From positions 2,837,499-2,901,498 of the forward strand of contig CM029393.1 of assembly GCA_017165825.1 (NCBI GenBank): DNA of 64,000 bases. Reading direction: 5' to 3'. The stretch comes from Hepsetus odoe (lineage: Eukaryota; Chordata; Actinopteri; Characiformes; Hepsetidae). Under the pieces are notes generated by a model. It saw only the letters and a list, made by a program, of their open reading frames with translations, was not told the origin of the DNA and ran no database searches. Below, piece by piece: positions 39,751 through 50,960 of the stretch (its first letter is position 1; the number at the start of each line of letters is the position of its first letter). Both the position numbers and the translations under genes were made by a program.

Positions 39751-40010
39751 CATTACTGCAGATGTATTGCAGAAGGTTAGATGGTAGTGGATTTAGATTA
39801 AACGATGGAAATGACAGGATGCACAGGGTGACGTATAAGAGTGGCAGAAGATGCACACAGGTGGATTATATCCATAGGATGGTGGTCTGTGGGATGACCT
39901 CGGAGGTCAAGACGCAAGAGAAAGTAAGGGCAGAGTCATGGATCAGATGGTGGAAGTTAAAGAAAGACGGACACTGGGGTGTAGTGAAGAGTTAATAGAT
40001 TGCTGTACAA
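39751..40010 (+). pseudogene. RTE-like LINE endonuclease-region fragment
   Basis: Reads RMHRVTYKSGRRCTQVDYI and HRMVVCGMTSEVKTQEKVR, then RWWKLKKDG. This is the end of the AP-like endonuclease domain and the linker of RTE-type LINEs; TQVDYI corresponds to the S/T-x-[IV]-D-[YH] region. Frames are partly preserved over about 75 residues, but both ends are missing. Confidence 0.72.
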
Positions 40011-40753
40011 ATACTGCAGAAGTGGGAAGGCTAACAGCCATTGAAAATGCCATTTAAAAAATAAAAAAGGACTTTCAAAATTGGGCTGGTAAATTTGCAT
40101 AAGAAGAAAAAAGATAAAAAATGAGAAAAACTTCGGTTCATGTCATTGGTTAAACACTGATTACCTGTTATCATATATATTATTTTATATAACAAAAATA
40201 GACTGTAAATACCATGGATTGGTAAAGTTTGGAAATGAACTTTGAAGTTGCATTGACAAAGCCCTCTAAAAGCTAAAAACTTGATGGAATCGCCAGAAGA
40301 TTGTTGTAACTTTGGCTGATGCTATAGCATTGCTTAGAGGTTGGTAAGGCATATCTTGATAGCTCTTACATAGTCCAAAGTTGTTATTTTGTCTTACGTG
40401 GTTGCTGAGTCATTGCTATTGTGTGCAAGGTGGTTTCCAGGGTTTCACCTAGTGTAGGTGGTCACTAGTGGTAGCCAGATCCCTACAGGTACAGGCTCTG
40501 GCATAGCTATATTTCCTTTTGTCTGTTCATCCATCTAACATGTCTATCCATTCATTCGTCTGCCATCCATCTATTAATTCATCCATCCATCCATCCATCC
40601 ACTAGATGTGATTTAAAACATGCACATCTGTTATGAGAAAATAATCTTACAATCTGCCCACCCCACTGTGTGACCCATCTGTCTATTTAGATTAGATTAT
40701 AATTTTCAGCAGTTACATAATCAGTGTGTTAAATCATACTTTTAATGAGCATT

Positions 40754-40951
40754 TTACATTTACATTTACGGCATTTAGCAGACGCTCTTATCCAGAGTGA
40801 CTTACATGTCCTAATTACAGTCCCCCTGGAGCAACTCAGGGTTAAGGGTCTTGCTCAGTGGTGGTAGTGCTAGAGGTGGGATTCGAACCAGGGACCTCTT
40901 AATCCAGAGGTCCGTAGGCAAGTACCCTACCACTAGACCACCACCACCCTT
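40754..40951 (-). mobile_element. SINE-B copy (tRNA-derived, full length)
   Basis: Read on the minus strand it has box A (tggtctagtgg; + strand 40930-40940), box B (ggttcgaatcc; 40879-40889), a ttaaccctgagttgctccag body and a tail ending ggataagagcgtctgctaaa and tgccgtaaatgtaaatg. That tail motif is widespread in fish SINEs and resembles the salmonid HpaI/RSg-1 tail, as recalled from memory. Confidence 0.85.
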
Positions 40952-41471
40952 CATTTTAATGGCTGCAGTCATCAGTAAAATCCCCTCAACTTCCATTTTA
41001 TTCCAGTGAATTGCAACAGAAGATACAACATGTGTTTAATATTAATATCTGTGTTGGAACACTTAGCTATTGCTGTTAACTGTGTGAGCGTAATCTGTGA
41101 TCATTTTAGCCAATAGTGTTTTTTATACTCTGTAACTTGCTCTTAAACACTGTCCTAAATAAAGTCTACAGATGCTGTTGTTTGACACTGGCAGAGGTTG
41201 CAGCTGAGCAGGATCTGTCATAACAAGGTTAAGCCGTCAGCATGGAGGAATATTTATCTTGTGGAAGTAGAGATTAAGATCTTATATCTTTCTGCATTTT
41301 CCATCATAGCTTTACATGAGTTATTTGACCTTGAGTCAAGTAACAATGGAAAAAAAATCACTTTAAATATCTGTTACATTTCAAAATGAATATTCATATG
41401 CTAAAGGGACATAAAGCCACTCAAGGCTTTGAATTACAGTATTGTTTTTCAGGCGTAACACAAAATACAAT

Positions 41472-41475
41472 ATAA

Positions 41476-41516
<41 letters not shown>
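41472..41516. repeat. Poly-A and (TA)n
   Basis: A run followed by about 16 TA units, 140 bp before a SINE-B pair. Confidence 0.92.
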
Positions 41517-41517
<1 letters not shown>

Positions 41518-41653
41518 ACAATTATTGTAGTAATTATTTAAGCAGCTGGTATTGTTTTAGTTTTAATAGTTTTTAATTCAAATATTATTTGGAAAGTGAT
41601 ATTTCAATGTAATTTCAAGTTATATTTAAACTTGAGTTTTAACACATTTTTTA

Positions 41654-41840
41654 TATTTACATTTATGGCATTTAGCTGATGCTCTTATCCAGAGCAACTT
41701 ACATTTCTTAACTACAGGAAGAGTCCCCCTGGAGCAACTTGAGGTTAAAGGTCTTGCTCAATGACCCAATGATGGCAGTGCTGAAAGTGGGATTCGAGCC
41801 TGTGACCTCTTGGTCTGTAGACGAGTACCCTTCCACTACA
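41654..41840 (-). mobile_element. SINE-B copy, head truncated
   Basis: Tail (atttacatttatggcattta) through box B (gggattcgagcct). It stops at ccttccactaca, inside box A, where the next SINE-B copy begins within about 5 bp. Confidence 0.82.
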
Positions 41841-41844
41841 AATA

Positions 41845-42040
41845 AATTTACATTTACGGCATTTAGCAAACGCTCTTATCCAGAGCGACTTACATGTCCT
41901 AATTACCCCCGGAGCAACTCAGGGTTAAGCATCCCTGGTCTTGCTCAGGGACCCAGTGGTGGTAGTGCTAGAGGTGGGATTCAACCTCTTGAGCCATTGG
42001 TTCATTAGCAAGTACCCTACCACTAGACCACCTCCACCCA
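41845..42040 (-). mobile_element. SINE-B copy, tandem with the previous one
   Basis: Starts aatttacatttacggcattt and ends cactagaccacctccaccca. It has a full tail and head but damaged box B (gggattcaacct). It follows the truncated copy at 41654-41840 head to tail. Confidence 0.83.
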
Positions 42041-42820
42041 TAAATGGTGTGCAACAAAAGCTTGTTGGTCACAGCACAATATAAATTCAAATTAAAATAC
42101 ACTGTATTGATATGTGCAGTAAATGGGTGTATTGGCTATTTCTTAATCTCAGCCAAACAAATGTTAGATCTGAAACATTACCTTTAAAGATCAATGATCA
42201 GATTTGCATCTTTGATGACCAAAAGTGATGATGATGTAGATTTTCCATTATTTTAAAGGCCCTTGATTCACACCCATCAAAATGCATAAAAGGAAGATGC
42301 TAAAGAAAAAAGAAATGTGACTGCTTTTGTGTTATAGCCAATTAAAATTCAGAAGGACCTGCTTACTGACAGATTCATCATGTTTCTGCCCTGTACATGA
42401 CTGGTCAAGGTTTTCACCTTCACCAGAGTCATAAAAACTGTTTCTGGGGCTTTTTTATGACCTTTGTAATAATGTAAATGATGAGCCGGCCATTTCCTTT
42501 TTTTTTTTTCAGATGCAGTTTGATCAGTATGCTGGCAACATTATCACCCAAACTGAGAAGTAAACTGACAAGGTTATAAAAATGTCTTAGATTTAATTGA
42601 GGTCAGTTTCCAACGTATGCATGCCGGTAGATAATTAAAGTATTTATCAGATGTGATTTTTTATCTGTAGGATCTTTCTATTCTAAAAAGATGTTTAGCA
42701 CTATAAACAGAACCAGACTTTTAATTAAAATATTAGACATACTTAGTCATAAATTTGAAACCACTTTAAGTGTTCACAAATGTGTGTATTACACATATGG
42801 ACTTAAAAGGCTAACATATA

Positions 42821-43247
42821 CAGCACTGTGCAAAAGTTTTAGACAGGTGTGGAAAAAATGCTGTAAACAAAGAACGCTTTCAGAAATGGAAGTGTTAATC
42901 ATTAATTTTCATCAATCAACAAAATGCAGTGAATGAACAAAAGAGAATCTAAATCAAATCAATATTTGGTGTGACCACCCTTTGCCTTCAAAACAGCATC
43001 AATTCTTCTAGGTACACTTGCACACAGTTTTTGAAGGAACTCGGCTGGTAGGTTGTTCCAAACATCTTGGAGAACTAACCACAGATCTTCTGTGGATGTA
43101 GGCTTCCTCACATCCTTCTGTCTCCCCGGGCGCTTTCAATAGCTGCCCACTGCTGCACGGGTTTGAGTGTGCATGGGTTAAATGCAGAGGTCCAATTTCG
43201 TTGTGGTTCATGTGTGCTGTGCCATGACCTCGCAATGACAAGGGTTG

Positions 43248-43278
<31 letters not shown>

Positions 43279-43516
43279 CTTCCCAGACACACTGATGATG
43301 TTGAGATCAGGGCTCTGTGGGAGCCAGAAGAACTGATGCTGGTTTGAAGGCAAAAGGTAGTAACACCAAATATTGATTTGATTAAAGTTTTTCTTTTGTT
43401 CGCTCACTTTGCATTTTGTAAACTGATAAAAATAATCAATCATTATTTATATTTCTGAAAGCATTCTTTGTTTACAGCATTTTTTCACACCTGTCTAAAG
43501 CTTTTGCACAGTACTG
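42821..43516 (-). mobile_element. Internally deleted Tc1-like element, copy 2, split by a SINE
   Basis: Terminal inverted repeats 'cagcactgtgcaaaagtttt' at 42821 and the inverted 'aaaagctttagacagg' side with outer end ...cacagtactg at 43516 are flanked by TA on both sides (42819-42820 and 43517-43518), a clean Tc1 target duplication. The residual transposase text runs on the minus strand. It is the same family as 19785-20305, in the opposite orientation. A SINE-A fragment (43124-43280) lies inside the transposase remnant, so the SINE landed after this copy did. Confidence 0.88.
43124..43280 (+). mobile_element. SINE-A fragment inserted in a Tc1-like element
   Basis: Begins mid-body (ccccgggcgctttcaatagc), without the tRNA head, and ends in four cactttcactttc-like units. 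It interrupts the transposase remnant of the Tc1-like copy 2. 5' truncation and a repeat tail are as expected for LINE-driven retroposition. Confidence 0.85.
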
Positions 43517-43546
43517 TATACTTTTTAATATAGAAGGGTTTATTCC

Positions 43547-43547
43547 A

Positions 43548-43575
<28 letters not shown>
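43547..43575. repeat. (CA)n microsatellite
   Basis: About 13 CA units shortly after the Tc1-like copy 2. Confidence 0.9.
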
Positions 43576-43579
<4 letters not shown>

Positions 43580-44459
43580 GCACCAAAAAAATGCTTGTAA
43601 TTGGACTCCAGCGCTACATTTATGCTCCTAAACAAACACCCATATTTCTAAATTACAACGGTTGAATTACAAACGTTACCTCACACAATGGTTGCGGCAT
43701 TGTGTGCATTTATTGTACTGTCTTGACTTAAGATCTAACATTTTTTTGTGCTTTGTAATAAGCTGGTGCACTTTGTTTTATGTCCTTGCACTTTTTATGA
43801 TGTACTATGATTTTATGTTGTGCTTTGTTCCATGTTGTTATATGTTGCAGCAAGGTCTATGGAGAAACGATATTTCATCTGACTTGGCACTTGGTACATT
43901 GCAGTTGTTCACAAGAAAGAACCCTTGACCTTGATACATATTACCATACCACTGCCATATGTGTGTCGTGCTGGGAATGATCAACCACTCATATACCAGA
44001 CCGTTGATAAACATGGGCAATTAATTCATGCAGACAAACAGATGGACTTCAGTCTGTAATTGTAAACTACAAAGTGCACCAATGTGATTAGCTAAGCTGA
44101 AAGAATGGACAGTGAGAGTAGACATTGGGTGTAATCAGTGGACTGGGATATATAACATTCATTACTCAAATTTAAAAAAAAAAATATTGGCTTTCGATCA
44201 TGCAGGACTCTTGTAAGTGATTTCTTTGAAGTAATGCCAACAAAAAAGCACTCATAAGTTGCTTAATAGTATTTCATTGTAAGGGAAATTAATCAAAAGA
44301 ATGTATTTCAACATTTGAAGGCTGTAAAGGATATAAACTTTCATTTTTATCGGAACTGTATATCTGTACATACCTTTGTAAAGGGCACATTCAGGAAGCT
44401 AGTTCAAATTTTTGGACTGCTTCTGAACAATCTCACTGACCTGTGTTTTCCTCTCACAG

Positions 44460-44707
44460 GTATAGAGAGTATGGAATGTTCCTTGCCTATGGATGGCCGT
44501 CGCGTGCCTCTAAGTCAGCTCTCCCAGGACAGTTTTCGGGAGTGCCAAGTCACACTGACCATCACTGACTTCCTCATTATCATTTTCTCCGGCATCTCCG
44601 TATCTGTGGCGGCCATCATGGCCAGCTTCTTCCTGGCCTCCACAGTCCACTGCTTCCAGCGCTGGAGCAAAGGCACCAAAGGAGAGGATGAGGAGAGTGA
44701 AGAGTGA
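44460..44707 (+). CDS. lrrc38: LRRC38 coding exon 2 (LRRCT end, transmembrane helix, acidic tail)
   Basis: Second and last coding exon, joined in phase 1 to exon 1 (G|GT makes Gly210). The acceptor is a good pyrimidine tract ending ctctcacag. The exon completes the LRRCT cap (Cys216 and Cys238), then gives one hydrophobic helix (about 242-269) and a short cytoplasmic tail with a basic patch (QRWSKGTKG) followed by acidic EDEESEE. The stop TGA is 44705-44707. Total coding length is 628 + 248 nt, or 291 residues, close to the family norm. In BK gamma subunits the single helix and the charged tail contribute to channel modulation; that role is family knowledge, not visible here. The segment CSLPM...RR just after the splice is typical of LRRC38. 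No frameshift or premature stop is seen, so the gene appears intact. Confidence 0.93.
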
Positions 44708-45534
44708 AGAGGAACTCTGAGTTGGGATAATCTGAATAACTGGCTCTATGGTCAGAACTGAGGTGCTGGATGAAGGAATTATGAGGGGGATGATAAAAGC
44801 ACACCTGTGTGACTGATTGTTTCTATCATCGTTGGCCAGGTATTATGGAAACTAGCCATAGTATTACAAATTTAAGAGAGATTTGTTTGCATCATGGTGT
44901 TTTTCATCAAAACAGACCATCAGTGTTACAATTCAGTGTCTATAGCACTGTATAAGTATAATAGTTGAAATCAAATATTTGATCAAAAGACAAATAGCCA
45001 TGCTACATTATAATTCTGCCAAATTAGCACAAGTAAGCACCACTGGTTCTTCTTTAAAGAATGCTGAGGAAGCCTGTGGCCCATGGAATATGAAAAAAAT
45101 GCTGTAGAAATATTTTAAACTTGATAATTACAGTGAGATGGAAGCGAGTAGCTGCCTCAGATACTGCACTTTATGGTAACTGGTTTCCCTGCCAAAGATG
45201 ATTAGGAGTGAGGGAGAAGGAGATCGATGTGTTTTAAACAGAGATTTATTTTTGCTTTGAAAGAGGTCTGTGGTGTAATCAAATTACATACACAATGTAA
45301 TTGTGATAATACATATTTACCTTGGTGTGATTTCACATCTCTTGCTTCCAGAAACGGACTAGTTCAGAACAAAAAGAAGAAAAAAAAACACAGAGCTTCC
45401 TTTCATGAATTATGTTGTTGCTCACATCTTACTTTAAAAGAAATATTGGTATAAATTTCATTAATTTGTGTTGAATGTGTCCCGTATGAACTGAAAGAAT
45501 AGACAGCATATAAGACTTCTACCCATTCTTTACT

Positions 45535-45598
<64 letters not shown>
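45535..45598. repeat. (CA)n microsatellite
   Basis: About 31 CA units in the 3' flank, possibly the 3' UTR, of LRRC38. Confidence 0.95.
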
Positions 45599-45603
<5 letters not shown>

Positions 45604-45629
45604 AACACTATCAATATTGGATATATTAG

Positions 45630-45632
<3 letters not shown>

Positions 45633-45718
<86 letters not shown>
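45633..45718. repeat. (TA)n microsatellite, long
   Basis: About 43 perfect TA units, 35 bp after the (CA)n block. Confidence 0.95.
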
Positions 45719-45722
<4 letters not shown>

Positions 45723-45824
45723 CTTTGTTCTTTATATATGTTTAGGTTAAATTGGGACAAAGACACAATATTCTTTGATTTACCCCTCTGCTGCTGAAAT
45801 TTTTCATCAAACAATTCAGACATA

Positions 45825-45830
45825 ATTAAA
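45825..45830 (+). terminator. Candidate LRRC38 poly(A) signal (ATTAAA)
   Basis: An ATTAAA hexamer about 1.1 kb after the LRRC38 stop is followed some 27 nt on by a GT-rich stretch (gttgtctgtgta), as expected for a 3' end. No canonical AATAAA was noticed between the stop and this point; the next one I see is near 46712. The choice is a weak inference, and the (CA)n/(TA)n block at 45535-45718 would fall inside the 3' UTR. Confidence 0.22.
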
Positions 45831-46049
45831 GTGCACGTTCCAGACATTCATTTAAAGTTGTCTGTGTACATTTCAGTTTCACATACTCCTAATCCTCCTC
45901 ATTTCAGGGCACCGTAATATTTTGGACAAAGTAATGGTAAGTATATGAAAGCAGTCATGTTAAGTACTTTGTTGTTCATCCCTTGCATGCAATGACTGTT
46001 TGAAGTCTGCGATTCAGAGACATCAACAAATGATGAGTATGTTCTCTGG

Positions 46050-46610
46050 TAAAGATCTATCTTGTTCTAGGGGCTTGTCCCTTTAAGTTTCTTCTTCATC
46101 ATATGGAACCTCAGTTTTCATCATGCAAACGTCGTCAGCACTTACATCTTCATTGAAGATAAGTGTTCTAGTACTTATGGCAGCCTTATATGCCCAAACC
46201 ATAACACACCCATCATCATGTTAAACAGATGAGGTATGCTTTGGATCTTGGCCAGTTGCTTTTTGTCTCCATGCTTTATTTTGATCTTTCCATAACACAA
46301 GTTCCCAGAATTCTGCAGTCTCTTTTAAGTACTTTTGCACAAACTATAATCTTGCCATCTTTTTTGTGGCTAACTAGTGGATTGCATCTTGCAGTGTAGC
46401 CTCAATATGTCTATATAAAGTTTTCTGCCGATAGTAATATATATGAAAAAGACACACCTGTCTCTTGAAGACTGTTGCTGTTCTGTTGGACAGGAGTTTG
46501 AGGATTTTTCTTTACCATACTGAGGAATCGTCTGTCATCAGCAGTGGAGGTCTTTCTTGGCCTACCAGTCCTTTCCCTGCAATAATGAAGCAAAGAAGCA
46601 CAGCTGTGAA
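46050..46610 (-). pseudogene. Degenerate Tc1-like transposase fragment
   Basis: On the minus strand the piece at 46411-46593 reads RTGRPRKTSTADDRRFLSMV, the GRPRKT linker and second helix-turn-helix region of Tc1 transposases. Further along the minus strand (down to about 46050) there are decayed pieces such as EFWE.VLWKDQ and VMVWAYKAA that resemble the middle of the catalytic domain. Frames are broken in several places, and I could not fix the terminal repeats. It lies downstream of LRRC38 in antisense orientation. Confidence 0.6.
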
Positions 46611-46731
46611 GCCAATTGTCCTAAACATTATGGCGGCCTAAATTGAGGAGGACAAGCTATAAAAAGTGTTATAATTTCTATACTGAAATGTAGAAATTCT
46701 AACACAAAGGAATAAATGCCTGGAATATATG

Positions 46732-46740
46732 TATACATAC

Positions 46741-46776
<36 letters not shown>

Positions 46777-46806
46777 GCATATATATATATATATACACAC
46801 ACACTC
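46732..46806. repeat. (TACA)n/(TA)n/(CA)n mixture
   Basis: Alternating purine-pyrimidine tract with ACAT, AT and AC units. Confidence 0.85.
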
Positions 46807-49405
46807 ACACATATATGCAACACATACTGTATATATAACACATACTTCATATAAACATACTATATACAGCATATACTATACACACATGCACATATATTTT
46901 TTTTTTTGTTTGTTTTTTTTTGTACACACACACATATAATTATTGGCCTGCCAAATGATAATGAAATTTCGGTGATTTGCTAATTTGTTCACAAATACGC
47001 TTAAAAGGGACTTTAAACCAATATGAGTGGACAAAAAAAGTTTAATTAGAATGCATTTATTGCTTTCAATAATTTAGAAATATTATTTTCATCATCTAAG
47101 AAGCAGGTTCTTATGAACCTTAGTATAAATGCCATGGGATTTCTGTAATCTCTAAATTTCATTACCAAATCCAATGCAGTCAGCTGAAGGTGCAGAATTA
47201 AAACCTTTTAAAGTCTTATATATGATTGCTAAAATCACAGTCAGTGGTAAAATAGGGGTTCAGCTTTGGAAAATTTATATATTTTTTGGTCCAGGTAGGA
47301 AAAACATTAGTACATATATATAAAAATTTATTAATAGTGCGTTGAAATAACTATAATCCAAGTGACATCAAAAAAGATTATTCAGTTTCACAGAAGATCT
47401 ATTAGAAATTTAAATGGGGTATTATGCAAAGGAATTTACATTTGAGATCGTGCCAGCAGAAGGAAGCTACTGATTTTTTTTTCCTTAATTTATGTTTTAT
47501 AATGCTCTTTTACCCTTTATTTACATTCTCACTAGAAGTTACCTTAGTATCTGCATGACTGTCTAGCATAAAAGATTGCTTTTTCCTAGCATGGAGGTCA
47601 TGACATTTAGAGAATGACAGCTTCATTGTTATTATTTGTTTTTTGGGGGTTTTTATTGCACATTTTCCTTTAAGCAGATGAGCGAACCTAGGATTTCTTG
47701 TCACGTCAGCATCCTTTGGTTCCCAGATTTGATGATCACAGGCAAACGCTTTAGTGTGTTATCCCCAACAACTCAGAACTCAGCATATATTTATTTATTT
47801 ATTTAGTTATTTAAGGATGGAAAACAGACACGCATTTTATTTAAGCATGAATCCACTCTGAGAATATTCAAGCAGCATGAAGTAAAGGCTCTCATCAGAT
47901 AATAACTGTTTGGGGTCTAAGGCTCAAGGGAAAACTTCATTTATGTTCATTTTTTGTGCAGTGACACCACTGGTACTATTTTATTACATTGTAATTGTGT
48001 TTTATGGATCTGTCTGTGTTTCATTTCAGAGAAACAAAAACATCTTCTCTTGCGAATTTTCTTTTCTCTGCTAATTTGCAAAGACCATTCACAGGCCACA
48101 AATGACTGCAGCACAAAGGTCTGGATGCGGTCCAAAAATGGCTCGTTGCTTCACAGGACATCCGTTTCCAGATGAGTTGAACTTAAGACTAACAAAATGA
48201 ATATATACATGAATATTCCTGATTATACCCAATATGTCTGACTATATTCAGCGTATATTACTGAGTACTAGCAAAGTGAAATGTGGCTTCATCCACAATG
48301 TCCATCGGTGTAAGAAATTTTCAAAATGCTCCAAATTGTGAAAATGTCACAATTAGTGTTCAGAGACAGACCATAGATACTTACATGGTGATATAGAGCC
48401 CATGTTTTTTTGTATTGAAAACAAACGACTTTACAACTTCTAATCAGGATGCTTTCTCTGCAGTGATTCATGAAATGGAAAGTAAGCAGCATTTAGGTGC
48501 AATTATTAACCTTCAGCTGGCATTAAGATCCAAAGGTTTAGTGCTAAAAGCAAATACTGTATATGCATATTCTATCGTCTGTCTCTGAATTCATTCATTG
48601 CAAATCTTATTTGTCATATGTATCTTGTAACAGATCATTGCTGTTACACTGAAATGTAAAGTATTGTGTGTAACGCTATGATACCATGAAGTTTAAAATG
48701 TTTGTCCTCAACATGTTTGTCCTCAAAAAATCATAACTGAACACCATGTATACCAGTAGAATTCCAACTACTATGTAGTTACAGTAAAAGAAACAAACAG
48801 AAAATGTTGGTTATTTTGCTATTTTGGGTTGGGTTTTTTTTCCCCCTTCATTAGGGTACATTACTCAATTTTTCTTTTTTTTTTCATAAAGCAGTATGTT
48901 GCTAAGGACAAATATTAAAGCAAAACATTCTTGAGTTAACATTTTTAGCATTATTTATTTTACATTCTTACATTTTGCAAAAAAGTAGATTATCAGTGGT
49001 CATGTCTTCCATAGATTTTGAGTTTGATCCCTGCTGATGTCGCAGGCTTCTATGTACAGGACTCGAAGAGAGCATAATTTGCCTCACTTTCTCTGGAGTG
49101 ATAGGATGATCTGCCAACCCCATCACTCTAGTGGATACTATGCAGTGCAAGCATCTGGTGACTGATAGAATTGGAGGTTTCAGAATCAGGAAACTCACCC
49201 TAATGAGAGAACTGAAACCACTCTAAAGTGTCAGTTTGGTTCATTTGCTAATTTGCTTCCTAGTTATCTTAACTTATTTACTGATATCTGTACATTCAAC
49301 TTTTTTTTTCCATTTTCTCATTCCTAAAATGGCTTAAAATCATGAATGACTTTCTTTTCTTCTCTTGAGCGTGAACTGAAACATTATCTGGTAGCTATAT
49401 TATTA

Positions 49406-49448
49406 TTCTCACTCACTCACTCACTCACTCACTCACTCACTCACTCAC
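49406..49448. repeat. (CTCA)n tetranucleotide repeat
   Basis: Ten CTCA units. The same unit forms the tail of SINE-C fragments, so this may be a relic of such a tail. Confidence 0.92.
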
Positions 49449-50960
49449 TAACTTCACCCAAAAATGATCCAATCCCCTGAGACCTTGTGTCTGGGATAGA
49501 CTTTTTAAAACTCCACCATATTTAAGAGATTCCATGACATGGTTCTTTTCAATGGATGATTTAGGGCTCAAAGTAGTAGGACTGAAAACAAACTTAGATA
49601 TCACAGTTCTTCTGTGTGTAATGATACACTCAGTCCATGATTTGATTCCATTCATGATAAAGAGATGACAATTCAATATTCCCACAATCTTGAGAATGAA
49701 ATTTAATTGAAGATATCTGTAATCAGTTAACTAGAGCTGTAAGGTAGGGGTGATATGAAACAAAAATTAATGTGTGAAAATTAATGAAAATGAATATACT
49801 GGACTGGGTGATTGACTGGCATTGATTAGATATGATGCAATGAAGTTTTAGTCATAGATAATGATTAACAGAATGTTAATTATCCACAGTATACAGTATA
49901 TTGTCCTTTTTTGCTATATCACAATATTTGAGTACAAAGTTACACTCTTAGTGGAGGCTGACAACATCCTAATAACATCCAAAACAAAGTAAAGTTAATA
50001 ATTCTTAAAAAAGCTATCAACACAACATTTCATTTTAGCTTTGAGTGCTCTTATTGGTCATGCATAGCTGCATGATGACTTTAAGCACCTGGAGGAGTGA
50101 GGTAATTGACATTAGCTGAAGAAAGAATAGAACACAATCATATAGCTATAAATAATGGTTATAAATACTGTTTTCAAATTTGAAATACTAAAAACTAGAA
50201 ACTTCTGTAATGAATCAACTATTTTCAGCTATTCGGTTTATTATTTGAAAAGATGCTGTGGCTGAATGTATGTGCCAATGGAAGAAGCATGCCTAAGCCA
50301 TCACATTTTATAGTTATAGACCAACTGGTCAGAAATTTAGGTCAGATAAACCAAAGATTCAATAAGATCTTTTGTAGTGCTTGATGTTAAACAAGTTCTG
50401 TACTAACAGGAGCTATAAATCAAATGTGACTCAAAGTAGCCTGAGGCATCTCGGCATCAGCATTCTTTAAGTACCACCTTTAGGTGATATCTTACCAGCA
50501 GGTCGATTTCTGTTATCTGTCGAGCACTAAAAAGACTTTTCCCACTCATTGGCTTTGGCCCTTCAGTAATAATCTGGCTGTGTGTTTGCACAGGGCTGTT
50601 CGCAAGGTAAACAGTGTTATCTCAGTAGTGCTATGCTAATGCATCGACTAAATGACAAATAGAGCAGGAAAGGCTTAAATAAGTCTGTCTCTCATTCTAC
50701 TCTTCTCATCTCCTCTGCTCCTCGGAGCCGACATATCTGCTAATTGAACTCAACTGGTGTGTAATAGATGCTTCATTAAAGGATAATTTGATAAACAGCA
50801 GGATGCAAAACATGAAGTTGGCAAAGCATAAATAAACACGAATCTGTAAGTAAATCATGGGACCTATCACATCAAATCAGATGGAAGATATCTTCTTAAC
50901 CTTGTTACCATCAATAATGTTATTATAGATACTGATAATGGCAGAGGTAATGGTTACATA

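Larger units (their letters stand above)
16228..44459 (+). other. lrrc38: LRRC38 intron 1 (28.2 kb, phase 1), repeat-rich
   Basis: Bounded by GTAAGT at 16228 and CACAG at 44459. It splits the LRRCT cap between Cys191 and Cys216. I see no convincing extra exon inside. Its recognised content is Tc1-like elements (19785-20305, 20591-22163, 42821-43516), LINE fragments (23284-23957, 39751-40010), SINE-A, SINE-B and SINE-C copies and microsatellites, all listed separately. Stretches 16458-17719, 17965-19174, 22164-23283, 23958-25290, 26071-27761, 28497-31213, 31463-34844, 34966-38714, 39236-39750, 40011-40753, 42041-42820 and 43576-44459 show nothing recognisable beyond short low-complexity tracts. 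Conserved regulatory elements could be hidden there but cannot be seen without an alignment. Confidence 0.9.
44708..50960. other. LRRC38 3' flank, no further gene recognised
   Basis: Contains the presumed 3' UTR, long CA and TA tracts, a Tc1-like relic (46050-46610) and unremarkable AT-rich DNA from 46900 to 50960. Confidence 0.55.

Noticed and set aside
40879..40951. A tRNA gene on the minus strand
   Set aside because: Perfect box A and box B, but it is the head of SINE-B, followed by the SINE tail in every copy.
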